A stretch of 64,000 nt of DNA from Devosia ginsengisoli (GCF_007859655.1 NZ_CP042304.1:434001-498000), one strand, 5' to 3'; numbered from the stretch's first letter, positions 24,448 to 34,041 are shown. Notes: generated by a model not told the origin, from the letters alone. Numbers and translations: made by a program.

Positions 24448-24933
24448 ATGGCACTGGACAAGATCGACCGAAAAATTCTCACGCTCCTGCAAAAGGATGC
24501 CACCATGCCGGTGGCCGAAATCGGCCGCAAGGTGGGGCTCTCCACCACGCCGTGCTGGCGCCGTATCCAGAAGATGGAAGAGGATGGCGTCATCCAGCGC
24601 CGCGTCGCCGTGCTCGACCCCGCCAAGGTCAATGTCGGCGTCACCGTCTTCGTCTCGGTCAAGACCAACGAGCACAACGACACCTGGATGCGCAAATTCT
24701 CCGGCGTCATCGACGAATTCCCCGAAGTGGTCGAATTCTACCGCATGAGCGGCGAAGTCGATTACCTGATGCGCGTCGTCGTGCCCGATATCGGCGCCTA
24801 TGATGCCTTCTACAAAAGGCTCATCAGCAAGATCAACCTGACCGATGTCAGTTCCGCCTTCGCCATGGGCCAGATCAAATACACCACGGCCCTCCCGCTC
24901 GATTTCGCCATCGTGGTCGACGACGACAAATGA
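24448..24933 (+). CDS. Lrp/AsnC-family transcriptional regulator
   Basis: 161 residues. The N-terminal helix-turn-helix (LDKIDRKILTLLQKDATMPV, then AEIGRKVGLSTTPCWRRIQK) is followed by the RAM/ligand-binding domain with VNVGVTVFVSVKTNEHNDTW and the glycine-rich GEVDYLMRVVVPDIGAYDAF. CWRRI is typical of the Lrp subgroup that regulates amino acid genes. Start at ATG 24448, with GGGGG just upstream. It overlaps the VOC gene by ATGA, so the two are translated together. The inducer is unknown. Confidence 0.88.
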   Translation: MALDKIDRKILTLLQKDATMPVAEIGRKVGLSTTPCWRRIQKMEEDGVIQRRVAVLDPAKVNVGVTVFVSVKTNEHNDTWMRKFSGVIDEFPEVVEFYRMSGEVDYLMRVVVPDIGAYDAFYKRLISKINLTDVSSAFAMGQIKYTTALPLDFAIVVDDDK

Positions 24934-25340
24934 CGGGCCTGGTCGGTTTCGAGCATGTCGGCATGACGTCCGGCAACCTGGACCGGACCATCGCCTTTTA
25001 TTGCGACCTGCTGGGCCTCACTTTGGCCCAGCGCAAGCAGAACGACCGCGGCGAGATGGCCTTCCTCGATACCGGCAGCGGCATGCTCGAAATCGCCTGT
25101 CCAGCCGCCCAGATTGCCCGCTCCCGCGACGTGCCGCCCCATGAAGCCGGCCTGCGCCACCTGACCTTCGCCTTCGAAAGTGTCGACGCGATTTTCGCCA
25201 AGCTCGAAGCCGCCGGCGTCGAAATCCTCGAACGCCCCCGCGCCGCCGTCAACACCGCCCTGATCAAACGCGTCGCCTTCGTCCGCGACCCCGATGGCAT
25301 CATCATCGAACTGATCGAACGCGCCGAGGGCAGGGGCTAG
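24930..25340 (+). CDS. VOC-family metalloenzyme (glyoxalase/dioxygenase-like)
   Basis: 136 residues, one vicinal-oxygen-chelate module pair: GFEHVGMTSGNLDRTIAFYC with first metal His, EAGLRHLTFAFESVDAIFAK with the second His, and the C-terminal VAFVRDPDGIIIELIERAEG with the Glu ligand. Length fits lactoylglutathione lyase or methylmalonyl-CoA epimerase-like proteins, but key substrate residues are not diagnostic. Its start overlaps the Lrp stop, so it may act on a metabolite sensed by that regulator. Confidence 0.82.
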   Translation: MTGLVGFEHVGMTSGNLDRTIAFYCDLLGLTLAQRKQNDRGEMAFLDTGSGMLEIACPAAQIARSRDVPPHEAGLRHLTFAFESVDAIFAKLEAAGVEILERPRAAVNTALIKRVAFVRDPDGIIIELIERAEGRG

Positions 25341-25756
25341 GCAAGATCCAACCCCGCAATCGCCTCCCCCAGCACCACCAGCATGTCCCGCCGCTCCCCA
25401 TCCGGCAGCGCCAGTCGCAGCCGCTGTACGCTGTGGTCATTGTAGAGGCTCACCATGAAATCCTCGACACCAAGGGCGCCATAGTCGGCGATCGGTACCG
25501 CAACCGCCTCGGTCACCACAGCCATCCCGTCACGCCCCGCGCAAAGCGCCATCACCAGCCCCAGCGCCGGGTGCGCCGCCGCCAGTTCCGCCCGATAGGC
25601 AAGGATATCCTCCGCCCCTTCCACGGCAAACATCCGGTCCGCGAAGGCATCGATCAGCGCGGCCACCAGCATCGCCTTGCGCCGCGACAAGGGGGCTGCC
25701 TGCAGGCTGCGCCATTCCGCCTCGATATAGGCCCGATGCTGGCTCAGCCTATCCAA
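25337..25756 (-). CDS. Hypothetical protein coupled to dienelactone hydrolase
   Basis: About 139 residues if started at TTG 25756, eight bases inside the 3' end of the hydrolase gene. I do not recognise the family. The sequence is mostly helical, with a conserved-looking core ADRMFAVEGAEDILAYRAEL and GVEDFMVSLYNDHSVQRLRL. No signal peptide or membrane span is visible. The longer open frame back to 25885 only shadows the hydrolase. Alternative start: ATG at 25672. Overlap implies a role linked to the moaA/hydrolase operon or simple readthrough. Confidence 0.6.
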   Translation of the reverse strand: MDRLSQHRAYIEAEWRSLQAAPLSRRKAMLVAALIDAFADRMFAVEGAEDILAYRAELAAAHPALGLVMALCAGRDGMAVVTEAVAVPIADYGALGVEDFMVSLYNDHSVQRLRLALPDGERRDMLVVLGEAIAGLDLA

Positions 25757-26425
25757 GATGCTTGCGGAAGAAGTCGAGCGTGCGCGCCGAGGCCTTGGTG
25801 CAGGCCGCCTCGTTAAAATTGCCCGGCCGGTCGCTGTTGCAGAAGCCGTGGCCGGCCGGATAGGTATAGATATCCGCCTCGGCATGCCGCGCCTTCAGCG
25901 CCTCGATCTGCTCCAGCGGAATGCCCGTATCCCGGTCGCCGAAATGCATCTCGATGGGAATGCGGGGCGCCAGCTCGATATAGTTCGGCACGCCGCCGCC
26001 ATAATAGCCCGAGGCCGCGCTGAGCCCGATCCCCTCATGCGCCGCCGCCCGCCAGCTCACGGCACCGCCGAAGCAATAGCCGGTAATGCCCACCTTGCCG
26101 CCGGCCTTGGCCGCGCCGATGGCCGCTGTCACGTCCAGCATGGCCGTCTTGTGGTCGAATTTCTTCATCAGCTCGCCGATAATGGCAAACTGCTCCGGCG
26201 TGTAATTGTCGCTTTCGTAGCCGAACTCGACCCGATCGAACATGGCCGGCGCCACTGCCAGAAAGCCATGCCGGGCAAAACGGTCCACCACGCCGCGCAC
26301 GAAATTGTTGAGCCCCCAGACCTCCTGGATGACAACAACCCCGCCGCGCGGCGCCCCTCCGGTTCGGCGCGATACGCGTTGAGGGTAAAGCCGTCACTGG
26401 CCGTCAATGTAATCCGCTCGCCCAT
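25749..26425 (-). pseudogene. Dienelactone hydrolase family protein, frameshifted
   Basis: The gene starts well (GGGAGG 6 nt before ATG 26425; MGERITLTASDGFTLNAYRA EPEG) but loses frame at a C-run at 26354-26357 (G-run on the coding strand). One extra G restores EGAPRGGVVVIQEVWGLNNF VRGVVDRF and the rest of a 225-residue alpha/beta hydrolase. The triad is intact: Cys in GITGYCFGGAVSW, Asp in HFGDRDTGIP, His in PAGHGFCN. The family hydrolyses dienelactones or carboxymethylenebutenolides. It lies one base after moaA. A homopolymer assembly error is a real alternative to a true pseudogene. Confidence 0.85.
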
Positions 26426-26426
26426 T

Positions 26427-27440
26427 CTAGCCTCCCGTAACACTCATATGCCGCCCCAGCGCCGGTTCCGGCCGGCTGCGGTCGATGACGAAATCATGCC
26501 CCTTGGGCTTGATCAGCATGGCATGGTCCAGCGCCGCATCCAGCGCCGCCGGCCCGCCGTCGCGCAGCGCATCGCGCAAATTCACCTGGTCGTCCTGCCC
26601 CAGGCACAGATAGAGCTGCCCGGCCGCCGTCAGCCGCACCCGGTTGCAGCTCTCGCAGAAATTGTGGCTCATCGGCGTGATGAAGCCCAACACGCCATTG
26701 GTCTCGGCCACATGCACATAGCGCGCCGGCCCGCCGGTGCGCTTGTCGAGCTTGCTCAGCGTATAGCGTCGCGCCAGAAGGTCATGCAGTTCGCGCAGCG
26801 GCAGGTAGCTGTCGACCCGGTCGATGCCCACTTCGCCCAGCGGCATGCCCTCGATCAGCGTCAGTCCCATCCCGCGCCCATGCGCCCATGCCATCATGGG
26901 CTCGATTTCGTCGTCATTGACGCCGCGCATCGCCACCATGTTGATCTTGATGGCCAGTCCCGCCGCCTGCGCGGCATCAATTCCATCAAGCACGTCCGCG
27001 ATCCGCCCGCGCCGCGTGATGGCGCGGAACCGTTCCGCGTCCAGCGTATCGAGCGAAACATTGAGCCGCCGCACGCCCGCATCGGCCAGCCCTTGGGCAT
27101 GCCTGCGCAACTGGCTGCCATTGGTGGTCAGCGTCAGCTCATCGAGCCCATGTCCGATCCGCCCGCCCAACGTCGTCACCAGTTCCATGATATCGCGCCG
27201 CACCAGCGGCTCGCCCCCGGTCAGCCGGATTTTGGTCACCCCTCGCGCGATGAAGGCTCCGGCTATGGCCTCGATTTCCTCGAAGCTCAGCACGTCCTTC
27301 TTGGGCAGGAAGGTCATGTCTTCGGCCATGCAATAGACGCAGCGGAAATCGCAGCGATCCGTCACCGAAATGCGCAGATAGGAAATATGCCGTCCAAAGG
27401 TATCGACAAGCGGCCGGGCAGGGGAGGTCACAGCATTCAT
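26427..27440 (-). CDS. moaA: GTP 3',8-cyclase, molybdenum cofactor biosynthesis protein A
   Basis: A 337-residue radical SAM enzyme that converts GTP to 3',8-cH2GTP, the first step of molybdopterin synthesis (with MoaC). The N-terminal SAM cluster is RCDFRCVYC (Cys 30, 34, 37). The GGEPLVRRD segment binds SAM. The C-terminal second [4Fe-4S] cluster is [18 protein letters not shown], and the chain ends in the catalytic GG tail (SVTGG). No molybdenum cofactor riboswitch is recognisable upstream. The hydrolase gene follows after one base. Confidence 0.94.
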   Translation of the reverse strand: MNAVTSPARPLVDTFGRHISYLRISVTDRCDFRCVYCMAEDMTFLPKKDVLSFEEIEAIAGAFIARGVTKIRLTGGEPLVRRDIMELVTTLGGRIGHGLDELTLTTNGSQLRRHAQGLADAGVRRLNVSLDTLDAERFRAITRRGRIADVLDGIDAAQAAGLAIKINMVAMRGVNDDEIEPMMAWAHGRGMGLTLIEGMPLGEVGIDRVDSYLPLRELHDLLARRYTLSKLDKRTGGPARYVHVAETNGVLGFITPMSHNFCESCNRVRLTAAGQLYLCLGQDDQVNLRDALRDGGPAALDAALDHAMLIKPKGHDFVIDRSRPEPALGRHMSVTGG

Positions 27441-27483
27441 GGCGCCAACCTACATCCTGTCCGGCGGCTTTCAAAGCCGGCTC

Positions 27484-27513
27484 AAAACAAAAGGGCCGCC
27501 GAAACGGCAGCCC
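27484..27513 (-). terminator. Terminator after the L,D-transpeptidase gene
   Basis: On the minus strand GGGCTGCCG pairs with CGGCGGCCC around a TTT loop (27493-27513) and is followed by TTTTGTTTT (to 27484). It lies just downstream of the transpeptidase stop and isolates that gene from moaA. Confidence 0.8.
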
Positions 27514-27539
27514 TCGAATTTGCGCGGGAGGCGCTTGTA

Positions 27540-28133
27540 CTAGTGGTTGACGACAATCAACGCGCCAACCTTCACGCGTTCATAAAGATCGGTGACGTCG
27601 TCATTGGTCAGCCGGATGCAGCCCGACGACACGGCCTGGCCGATGGACCAGGGTTCGGACGTGCCATGCACGCGATAGAGGGTCGAGCCGATATAGAGCG
27701 CGCGGGCGCCCAGCGGATTGTTCGGGCCGCCTTCCATATAGGCCGGCAGGTCCGGCACGCGCTTGCGCATCTGCGGCGGCGGGGTCCAGCCGGGCCATTC
27801 CGCCTTGCGGGTAATGCGGTGGGTGCCCGACCAGGTAAACCCGTCCCGGCCCACGCCGATGCCGTATTTCATCGCCTTGCCGTCTTCGAGCACGAGATAG
27901 AGCCGCCGCTCGTCGGTCTCGATGACAATGGTGCCGGGCTTGTGGTTGGTTTCGTAGTTGACGATTTCCTTGCGGACCGGGCTGCCGCCGCGCGAACTCT
28001 GCACGATCGTCGACTCGTCTACCCATTCTGCGCTGTTGCGGTCGTAGACGAGCGCCGCCGTTGCGGGCAGGACGCTGCTAGCCGACAAGATAATCGACAG
28101 CCCGATCGCTATCGTTGACTTGAAATTGAACAT
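27540..28133 (-). CDS. L,D-transpeptidase (YkuD domain)
   Basis: 197 residues from ATG 28133, chosen because it begins a signal peptide (MFNFKSTIAIGLSIILSASS ending ATAA); the frame extends upstream to 28292 without support. The YkuD catalytic motif is HGTSEPWSIGQAVSSGCIRL, with His and the nucleophilic Cys in SGCIRL. It forms 3-3 peptidoglycan crosslinks or attaches outer-membrane proteins to peptidoglycan in the periplasm. The WPGWTPPPQMRKR and NNPLGARALYIG segments are typical of alphaproteobacterial paralogues. A strong terminator follows. Confidence 0.9.
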   Translation of the reverse strand: MFNFKSTIAIGLSIILSASSVLPATAALVYDRNSAEWVDESTIVQSSRGGSPVRKEIVNYETNHKPGTIVIETDERRLYLVLEDGKAMKYGIGVGRDGFTWSGTHRITRKAEWPGWTPPPQMRKRVPDLPAYMEGGPNNPLGARALYIGSTLYRVHGTSEPWSIGQAVSSGCIRLTNDDVTDLYERVKVGALIVVNH

Positions 28134-28383
28134 CTGACGACTTGGCCTCTGGAATAGAGCGGGATTCGCCCGCTGCAATAATTGCGGGTGCTTACGCCCT
28201 TTGGGAAATAGCGAAAAGAGGCAACCGCCCCGGAATCGCCACACTCGCGCCACGTTCGCAAAATTGTGTTGCCAGCAGGTTACAGTTATCATTCACCAAT
28301 CCGTGATCCACGCCCAAAGGCGGCATTGACAGGCAGGCCATCCCTTGCGATGGCCCTGCTAAATTTACCGCGCGAGGGCGACT

Positions 28384-29088
28384 ATGAGTGAAGATCTGAA
28401 GCGGCAGGCGGCTGCCATGGCGCTGGCCGAAATACGGTCCGGCATGCGGCTCGGCCTCGGCACCGGTTCCACCGCCTGGCACTTTGTCGATCTGCTGGGC
28501 GAAAAGGTCGCCGCCGGCTTCGAATGCATCTGCGTGCCCACGTCCGAGGCCACCGCCCGCCAGGCCGAGGCGCTCAACATTCCCCTCTCCGATCTCGAAA
28601 CCCTCGACCGGCTCGACCTCACCGTTGATGGCGCCGACGAGATCGATCCCCAGCTCAACCTCATCAAGGGCGCCGGCGGGGCCCTGCTGCGCGAAAAGAT
28701 CGTTGCCGACGCCTCCGATGCCATGGTGGTCATCGCCGATGCGTCCAAGCTGGTGCAGACACTGGGCGGTCGCTTTCCGCTGCCGGTGGAGGTTAACCGC
28801 TTCGGCCTGGGCGCCACGCGCCGCGCCGTGGCCGAGCTCATCGAGCATCACGGCACCGGGGGCAACCTGCGCCTGCGCGAGACGTCGCCTGGCACGCCCT
28901 TCGTCACCGATGGCGGACACCTCATTCTCGATGCTTTTTTTGGCCGCATTTCGCAGCCAGAAGCGCTGTCGCGCGACTTGCTCGACATCGCCGGGGTGGT
29001 CCAGCACGGGCTTTTCCTTAAAATGTGCAAGACGGCTTATGTGGCGACGCCGGATGGCGTAAAAGCGCTGACGAGCGGCACGAACTGA
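28384..29088 (+). CDS. rpiA: Ribose-5-phosphate isomerase A
   Basis: 234 residues. It interconverts ribose 5-phosphate and ribulose 5-phosphate in the pentose phosphate pathway. Motifs are RLGLGTGSTAWHFVDLLGEK for phosphate, VDGADEIDPQLNLIKGAGGA with the active-site Asp pair, LREKIVADAS with the catalytic Glu, and SKLVQTLGGRFPLPVEV. Length and order match type A. It is preceded by a short hairpin (GGCCATC/GATGGCC, 28337-28356) in the leader. Its stop overlaps the DUF2059 start (TGATG). Confidence 0.93.
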   Translation: MSEDLKRQAAAMALAEIRSGMRLGLGTGSTAWHFVDLLGEKVAAGFECICVPTSEATARQAEALNIPLSDLETLDRLDLTVDGADEIDPQLNLIKGAGGALLREKIVADASDAMVVIADASKLVQTLGGRFPLPVEVNRFGLGATRRAVAELIEHHGTGGNLRLRETSPGTPFVTDGGHLILDAFFGRISQPEALSRDLLDIAGVVQHGLFLKMCKTAYVATPDGVKALTSGTN

Positions 29089-29630
29089 TGGACCGAGACA
29101 AGATGGCTATTTCGATGATGACCGGTGTTATGACGCGCGCACGGGCGCTGTTGGCTGTGGCGCTGAGCGCCGCCATGCTCGTGGTTGCGGTTCCCGCAAT
29201 GGCGCAGGAAGTGCCGCCCGAGCAACTGGCGCTTGCGCGCAAATATATCGACCTGACCGACCGCGCCGCCGTCTACGAGATCACCCTCGTCGAGATCGGC
29301 ATCGGCACCATGCGCCAGATCGTGCAGCAGAATCCCGAAATCATGGACGAAACTGACGCCGCCGTCGGCAAGGTTCTGGAAGAGTACAAGGAACGCAAGG
29401 GTGAACTGCTCGACCAGTTCGCGCGTGTCTATGCCGTGCGCTTCACCGTCGAAGAGCTGCAGGAAATCGTCGCCTTCTACGAAACGCCGACCGGCAAGAA
29501 ACTGGCCCAGGCCAATACCGAGGTGAATTCCGACCTCCAGGCCGTGCTCCAGGTCTTCACCAACAACACGCGCTCCGAATTCTTCGCCAAGGTCCGCGCC
29601 GAACTGCGCGCTCAGGGCTTCGAAGTCTAG
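29088..29630 (+). CDS. DUF2059 periplasmic protein
   Basis: About 180 residues from ATG 29088, overlapping the rpiA stop. ATGs at 29103, 29115, 29118 and 29130 are other possible starts. A signal peptide (ARALLAVALSAAMLVVAVPA MAQ) is followed by a helical DUF2059 domain: LALARKYIDLTDRAAVYEIT, then ...VDEYKERKGELLDQFARVYA-like helices and FTVEELQEIVAFYETPTGKK, the family signature, with LAQANTEVNSDLQAVLQVF. The function is unknown. It is co-transcribed with rpiA and ends at a strong terminator. Confidence 0.85.
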   Translation: MDRDKMAISMMTGVMTRARALLAVALSAAMLVVAVPAMAQEVPPEQLALARKYIDLTDRAAVYEITLVEIGIGTMRQIVQQNPEIMDETDAAVGKVLEEYKERKGELLDQFARVYAVRFTVEELQEIVAFYETPTGKKLAQANTEVNSDLQAVLQVFTNNTRSEFFAKVRAELRAQGFEV

Positions 29631-29653
29631 TCATTGCTGCATGGCAGACATCC

Positions 29654-29681
29654 GGCCCCGCCTTGTGCGGGGCCTTTTTTT
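29654..29681 (+). terminator. Rho-independent terminator after rpiA-DUF2059
   Basis: GGCCCCGC (29654-29661) pairs with GCGGGGCC (29667-29674) around CTTGT, and is followed by seven T residues. This is the cleanest terminator in the window. Confidence 0.92.
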
Positions 29682-29738
29682 ATGCGAAGTGCCATCCAAT
29701 ATATCGCCATATGCCGATGATTACTCCGGGAGCCGCCG

Positions 29739-31118
29739 ATGACCGATAGTTATGATCTCGTCGTTATCGGTGCCGGCTCCGGCGGCGTTCGCGCTGCCCG
29801 CATGGCCGCCACCTATGGCGCCAAAGTCGCCATTATCGAAGAGTTCCGCGTCGGCGGCACCTGCGTTATCCGCGGCTGCGTACCCAAGAAGCTCTATGTC
29901 TACGCCGCCCGCTTCCACGACATGTTCGATGTGGCCCAGAGCTTCGGCTGGCAGGTCGATGCCTCCTTCGATTGGCCGACCCTGGTCGCCGCCAAGGAAA
30001 AGGAAATCACCCGCCTTGAGGCCGCTTATGTGGCCAATCTCGAAAAACCGGGCGTCGAGATCATCCGCGATCGTGGCCTGGTCACGGGTCCCAATGGCGT
30101 CCACCTCGTGGGGCAGGGGCGTGACCTGACGGCGAAATACATCCTCGTCGCGACCGGCGCACATCCCTTTGTCCCGCCCATTCCCGGCGCCGAGCTGGCC
30201 ATCACCTCCAATGAGGCCTTTGATCTGCCCGCGCTTCCGCATTCCATCCTCATCGAGGGCGGCGGCTATATCGCCGTGGAATTCGCCACCATTTTCGCGG
30301 GCCTCGGCGTCGACACCACGATCATCTATCGCGGCGACTGCATCCTGCGCGGCTTCGACGAGGACATGCGCCGCGGCCTCGAAGCCGGTCTCACCGACCG
30401 CGGCATCAAGCTGATCTATCAGACCACGATCAAGTCGCTCGCCAAGCACGGCAAGGACATTAGCGCCACCTTCAGCGATGGCGTCACTGCCCCCTATGGC
30501 GCCGTCATGTTCGCCACCGGCCGCAATCCCAATGTGCGCGGCCTCGGCCTGGACAAGGCCGGCGTCAAGTTGACCCCCATGGGCGCCATCGCCGTCGATG
30601 CCTGGTCGCAGTCCTCGGTGCCCTCGATCTATGCCGTCGGCGATGTCACCGGCCGCGCCGCGCTGACCCCCGTGGCCATCCGCGAAGGCTGGTACTTTGC
30701 CGAAACCGTCTTCAACGACAACAAGCTGGCCGTCGATCACTCCCAGATCCCCACCGCCGTCTTTTCCGATCCCGAAATCGGCGTCATCGGCCTCACCGAG
30801 ACCGAAGCCGCCACCCATGGCGATATCGACGTCTACCTCGCCCGCTTCCGCCCGATGATGAACACGCTCTCCACCCGCACCGAGCGCATGATCCTGAAGC
30901 TCATCACCGAAAAGGATGGCGGCAAGGTCCTGGGCTGCCACATCCTGGGATCCGGCGCCGCCGAAATGATCCAGCTCGTCGCCATCCCCATGGGCATGGG
31001 CGCGAGCAAGGCCGACTTGGACCGCGCCATCGCCCTCCACCCAAGCGCCGCCGAAGAACTCGTCACCTTCAAGGCCCCCACCTACACCTATCGCGACGGC
31101 GAGAAGATCGGCGGCTGA
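29739..31118 (+). CDS. gor: Glutathione-disulfide reductase
   Basis: 459 residues. A homodimeric FAD enzyme that reduces oxidised glutathione with NADPH. FAD fold VVIGAGSGGVRAARMAATYG; redox-active GGTCVIRGCVPKK with Cys 42 and 47; a second GGGYIAVEFATIFAGLGVDT for the pyridine nucleotide, with the Arg-rich region expected for NADPH; C-terminal LHPSAAEELVTFKAPTYTYR with the active-site HP...EE. Starts with an ATG shortly after the rpiA operon terminator. The following gene is transcribed the same way but separated by a RIME-like repeat. Confidence 0.93.
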   Translation: MTDSYDLVVIGAGSGGVRAARMAATYGAKVAIIEEFRVGGTCVIRGCVPKKLYVYAARFHDMFDVAQSFGWQVDASFDWPTLVAAKEKEITRLEAAYVANLEKPGVEIIRDRGLVTGPNGVHLVGQGRDLTAKYILVATGAHPFVPPIPGAELAITSNEAFDLPALPHSILIEGGGYIAVEFATIFAGLGVDTTIIYRGDCILRGFDEDMRRGLEAGLTDRGIKLIYQTTIKSLAKHGKDISATFSDGVTAPYGAVMFATGRNPNVRGLGLDKAGVKLTPMGAIAVDAWSQSSVPSIYAVGDVTGRAALTPVAIREGWYFAETVFNDNKLAVDHSQIPTAVFSDPEIGVIGLTETEAATHGDIDVYLARFRPMMNTLSTRTERMILKLITEKDGGKVLGCHILGSGAAEMIQLVAIPMGMGASKADLDRAIALHPSAAEELVTFKAPTYTYRDGEKIGG

Positions 31119-31149
31119 GCGCTGTTCGGAACTCCATGCCACCCAAGAG

Positions 31150-31310
31150 TGGAGCCCTCCTCGCCCCTTGCGGGAGAGGGTGATTTTTGCGGCGTTCAGC
31201 CGCGAAAATCGGGTGAGGGGGCCTGCGCCATCCCATGCTTCAACGCTGATGGATAACGCAGGACCCCTCATCCGCCCTTCGGGCACCTTCTCCCGCAAGG
31301 GAGAAGGGAG
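31150..31310. repeat. RIME-like palindromic repeat, copy 2
   Basis: CTCGCCCCTTGCGGGAGAGG begins the left module, with a GCGGCGTTCAGCCGC stem and GGGTGAGGGGG. After a spacer with CCATGCTTCAACGCTGATGG the right module has CCCTCATCCGCCCTTCGGGC and a TTCTCCCGCAAGGGAGAAGG hairpin. It occupies the gap between gor and the DAHP synthase gene (31119-31419). Confidence 0.85.
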
Positions 31311-31419
31311 CTCCGTGCCACCACCCCAACCAATTGCCACCCCGAATACCCTTGTCCCCCATCCCCAGCCTTGGTATTCCGCCCTGCAACAGCAGTAACG
31401 CGCGTGAGCGAGACCGAAC

Positions 31420-32796
31420 ATGACCACCTGGACCCCCGATAGCTGGCGCGCCAAGCCCATTTCCCAGGTGCCGGCCTATCCCGATGCCGCCGCTCTGGCC
31501 GAAGCCGAGCGCCAATTGGGCACTTTCCCGCCGCTGGTCTTTGCCGGCGAAGCGCGCGACCTCAAGAGCCGGCTCGCCGCCGTCGCCAATGGCGAGGCCT
31601 TCCTGCTGCAGGGCGGCGATTGCGCCGAGAGCTTTGCCGAACACGGCGCCGATCACATCCGCGACTTCTTTCGCGTCTTCCTGCAGATGGCGGTCGTGCT
31701 GACCCACGGCGCCAGCAAGCCCGTGGTCAAGGTCGGCCGCGTCGCTGGCCAGTTCGCCAAGCCGCGCTCCGCCGATACCGAAACCATCGATGGGGTGGAA
31801 CTGCCCTCCTATCGCGGCGACATCATCAACGACATCGGCTTCACCGAAGCCTCGCGCGTCCCCGATCCCGACCGCATGCTGCAGGCCTATCGCCAGTCTG
31901 CCGCCACGCTCAACCTGCTGCGCGCCTTCTCCATGGGCGGCTATGCCGAACTGACCCGCATCCACGAATGGACCGTGGGCTTCATGAAGGGCTCCAACTG
32001 GTATCCGCGCTACGAGGAAGTCGCCCGCAAGATCGATGACGCCATCACCTTCATGGGCGCCCTCGGCCTCAACCCCGACAATACGCCGGCCCTGCGCCAG
32101 ACCAGTTTCTTCACCAGCCACGAAGCCCTGCTGCTCGGCTATGAGGAAGCGCTGACCCGCCGCGACTCCATCACCAATGACTGGTACGCCACATCAGGCC
32201 ACATGCTGTGGATCGGCGACCGCACCCGCCAGCCCGATGCCGCCCATGTCGAATATTTCGCCGGCATCCATAATCCCATCGGCATCAAATGCGGCCCCTC
32301 GCTGTCAAGCGACGACCTGCTGCGCCTGCTCGACCGCCTCAATCCCACCGATGAAGCCGGCCGCATCACCCTGATCAGCCGCTTCGGCTCCGACAAGATC
32401 CAGGCCAACCTGCCGCGCCTGATCGAAACCGTGCAGAAGGCCGGCCGCACCGTCGTCTGGTGCTCCGACCCCATGCATGGCAACACCATCAAGGCCTCGA
32501 CCGGTTACAAGACCCGCCCCTTCGATCGCGTCCTCAGCGAAGTGAAGTCCTTCTTCGAAATCCACCGCGACATGGGCACCTATGCCGGCGGCGTGCATAT
32601 CGAGATGACCGGCGATGACGTCACCGAATGCGTCGGCGGCGTTTCGGCGGTTACCGAGGCCTCTTTGTCGGACCGCTACAACACCTATTGCGACCCCCGC
32701 CTCAATGCCAGCCAGGCGCTCGAACTGGCCTTCCTCGTCGCCGAGGAAGTCCATGCCCAGAAGCCGCCGCACCAGCATCTGGCGGCCGGCGAATAA
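31420..32796 (+). CDS. 3-Deoxy-7-phosphoheptulonate synthase, class II
   Basis: 458 residues. It condenses phosphoenolpyruvate and erythrose 4-phosphate, the first step of the shikimate pathway. Class II (plant/mycobacterial type) is shown by its length and by [20 protein letters not shown], with metal Cys, then [40 protein letters not shown], and [34 protein letters not shown] metal ligands ([15 protein letters not shown]) appear near the end. No aromatic leader peptide is seen. Feedback properties cannot be judged. Confidence 0.93.
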   Translation: MTTWTPDSWRAKPISQVPAYPDAAALAEAERQLGTFPPLVFAGEARDLKSRLAAVANGEAFLLQGGDCAESFAEHGADHIRDFFRVFLQMAVVLTHGASKPVVKVGRVAGQFAKPRSADTETIDGVELPSYRGDIINDIGFTEASRVPDPDRMLQAYRQSAATLNLLRAFSMGGYAELTRIHEWTVGFMKGSNWYPRYEEVARKIDDAITFMGALGLNPDNTPALRQTSFFTSHEALLLGYEEALTRRDSITNDWYATSGHMLWIGDRTRQPDAAHVEYFAGIHNPIGIKCGPSLSSDDLLRLLDRLNPTDEAGRITLISRFGSDKIQANLPRLIETVQKAGRTVVWCSDPMHGNTIKASTGYKTRPFDRVLSEVKSFFEIHRDMGTYAGGVHIEMTGDDVTECVGGVSAVTEASLSDRYNTYCDPRLNASQALELAFLVAEEVHAQKPPHQHLAAGE

Positions 32797-32904
32797 TTTG
32801 GCTGCGGACCGAAACCGCAGGCCGGGCTCCGCGTTACCTGTCGGGCGCGGGGCCGCTCTATGATACGGTTTCGTGCCTTCCCTCGGTCGTCATGAAAGCC
32901 GCTT

Positions 32905-34035
32905 ATGCCCAGGTCCTTGTTTCCCAGCGCCAGCCCCGAGACGCGGCAACGCCTTGAGCAGGATGCAACGCTCAAGCTGGTCAACGAGTATGACTGGGCG
33001 GCCAATCCGCTAGGGCCTATTCCCGCCTGGCCGCAAAGCCTCAAGGGCGCCGTGCGCGTCATGATGGCGGCGTCCATTCCCATGGTCATGCTGATCGGGC
33101 CTGACGGCATCCTGATCTACAACCAGGCCTATGCCGAATTTGCCGGCAACCGCCACCCGGCCATTTTCGGCCAGCCGGCCGTCGAAGCCTGGCCCGAGAT
33201 CGCCGAGTTCAACCGCCACAAGATCGAAATGGGCCTGCGCGGCGAGTCCCTGATCCTGCGCGACCAGGAACTGGTGCTCAACCGGCATGGGCGGCTCGAA
33301 TCCGGCTGGATGAACCTGCATTACAGCCCCGTTCTCGATGAAACCGGCATACCCATGGGCACGCTCTGCATCGTCCATGAAACCACCGGCCGCGTTCTGA
33401 TGGCCGAAGAGCGCGAACTGGTTTCCCAGGAGCTCAGCCACCGCATCAAGAATATCTTCGCGGTACTGACCGGCATCATCAGCCTCTCCGCGCGCAGCCG
33501 TCCCGAAGTCCGGGCCTTTGCCGATGAACTGCGCCAGCGCATCTACGCCCTGGGCGAGGCGCATGACTTCGTCCGCCCCCACAGCCACGGCTCCAATCCG
33601 CCCGACAATCAGGACTCGCTCCGCTCGCTGATCGATCGCCTGATGCAGCCCTATCGGCAGGACGGGCAGGATCGCATTGCGTTCCACGGCGAGGATGCGA
33701 CCATCGACGATGGTGCCGCGACGCCGCTGGCGCTGCTGTTCCACGAATTGGCCACCAACGCCGCCAAATACGGCGCCTTGTCCACTCCAGGGGGCAGGGT
33801 GAGCCTCACCGGCCGGGCCGGCGACGAATACTATCACCTGACCTGGAAGGAAGTCGGCGGTCCGCCGGTATCAGGTGATGCCGAGCTGAGCGGCTTCGGC
33901 TCGCGCCTCATCACCCTTAGCATCGAAGGCCAGTTGCGTGGCCGAATGGAGCGGATATGGGAACCCGACGGGTTGCGGGTCGAGATCGACCTGCCGGTCG
34001 ATGCGCTGCGCCGTTCCGCCCGGCTGCAATCCTGA
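32905..34035 (+). CDS. PAS-domain HWE/HisKA_2-type sensor histidine kinase
   Basis: 376 residues, no transmembrane segments. An N-terminal PAS-like region (MVMLIGPDGILIYNQAYAEF, FGQPAVEAWPEIAEF, then WMNLHYSPVLDETGIPMGTL) precedes the HWE/HisKA_2 dimerisation helix with the phosphoacceptor His in LSHRIKNIFAVLTGIISLSA. The ATPase region has FHELATNAAKYGALSTPGG. Such kinases are common in alphaproteobacteria and often act in light, redox or general stress signalling. It converges with a single-domain response regulator 7 bp away, which is its natural partner. The PAS ligand is unknown. Confidence 0.88.
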   Translation: MPRSLFPSASPETRQRLEQDATLKLVNEYDWAANPLGPIPAWPQSLKGAVRVMMAASIPMVMLIGPDGILIYNQAYAEFAGNRHPAIFGQPAVEAWPEIAEFNRHKIEMGLRGESLILRDQELVLNRHGRLESGWMNLHYSPVLDETGIPMGTLCIVHETTGRVLMAEERELVSQELSHRIKNIFAVLTGIISLSARSRPEVRAFADELRQRIYALGEAHDFVRPHSHGSNPPDNQDSLRSLIDRLMQPYRQDGQDRIAFHGEDATIDDGAATPLALLFHELATNAAKYGALSTPGGRVSLTGRAGDEYYHLTWKEVGGPPVSGDAELSGFGSRLITLSIEGQLRGRMERIWEPDGLRVEIDLPVDALRRSARLQS

Positions 34036-34041
34036 CCGCGA

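Noticed and set aside
27441..27539. Molybdenum cofactor riboswitch upstream of moaA
   Set aside because: The gap is about 100 bp and is occupied by the transpeptidase terminator.
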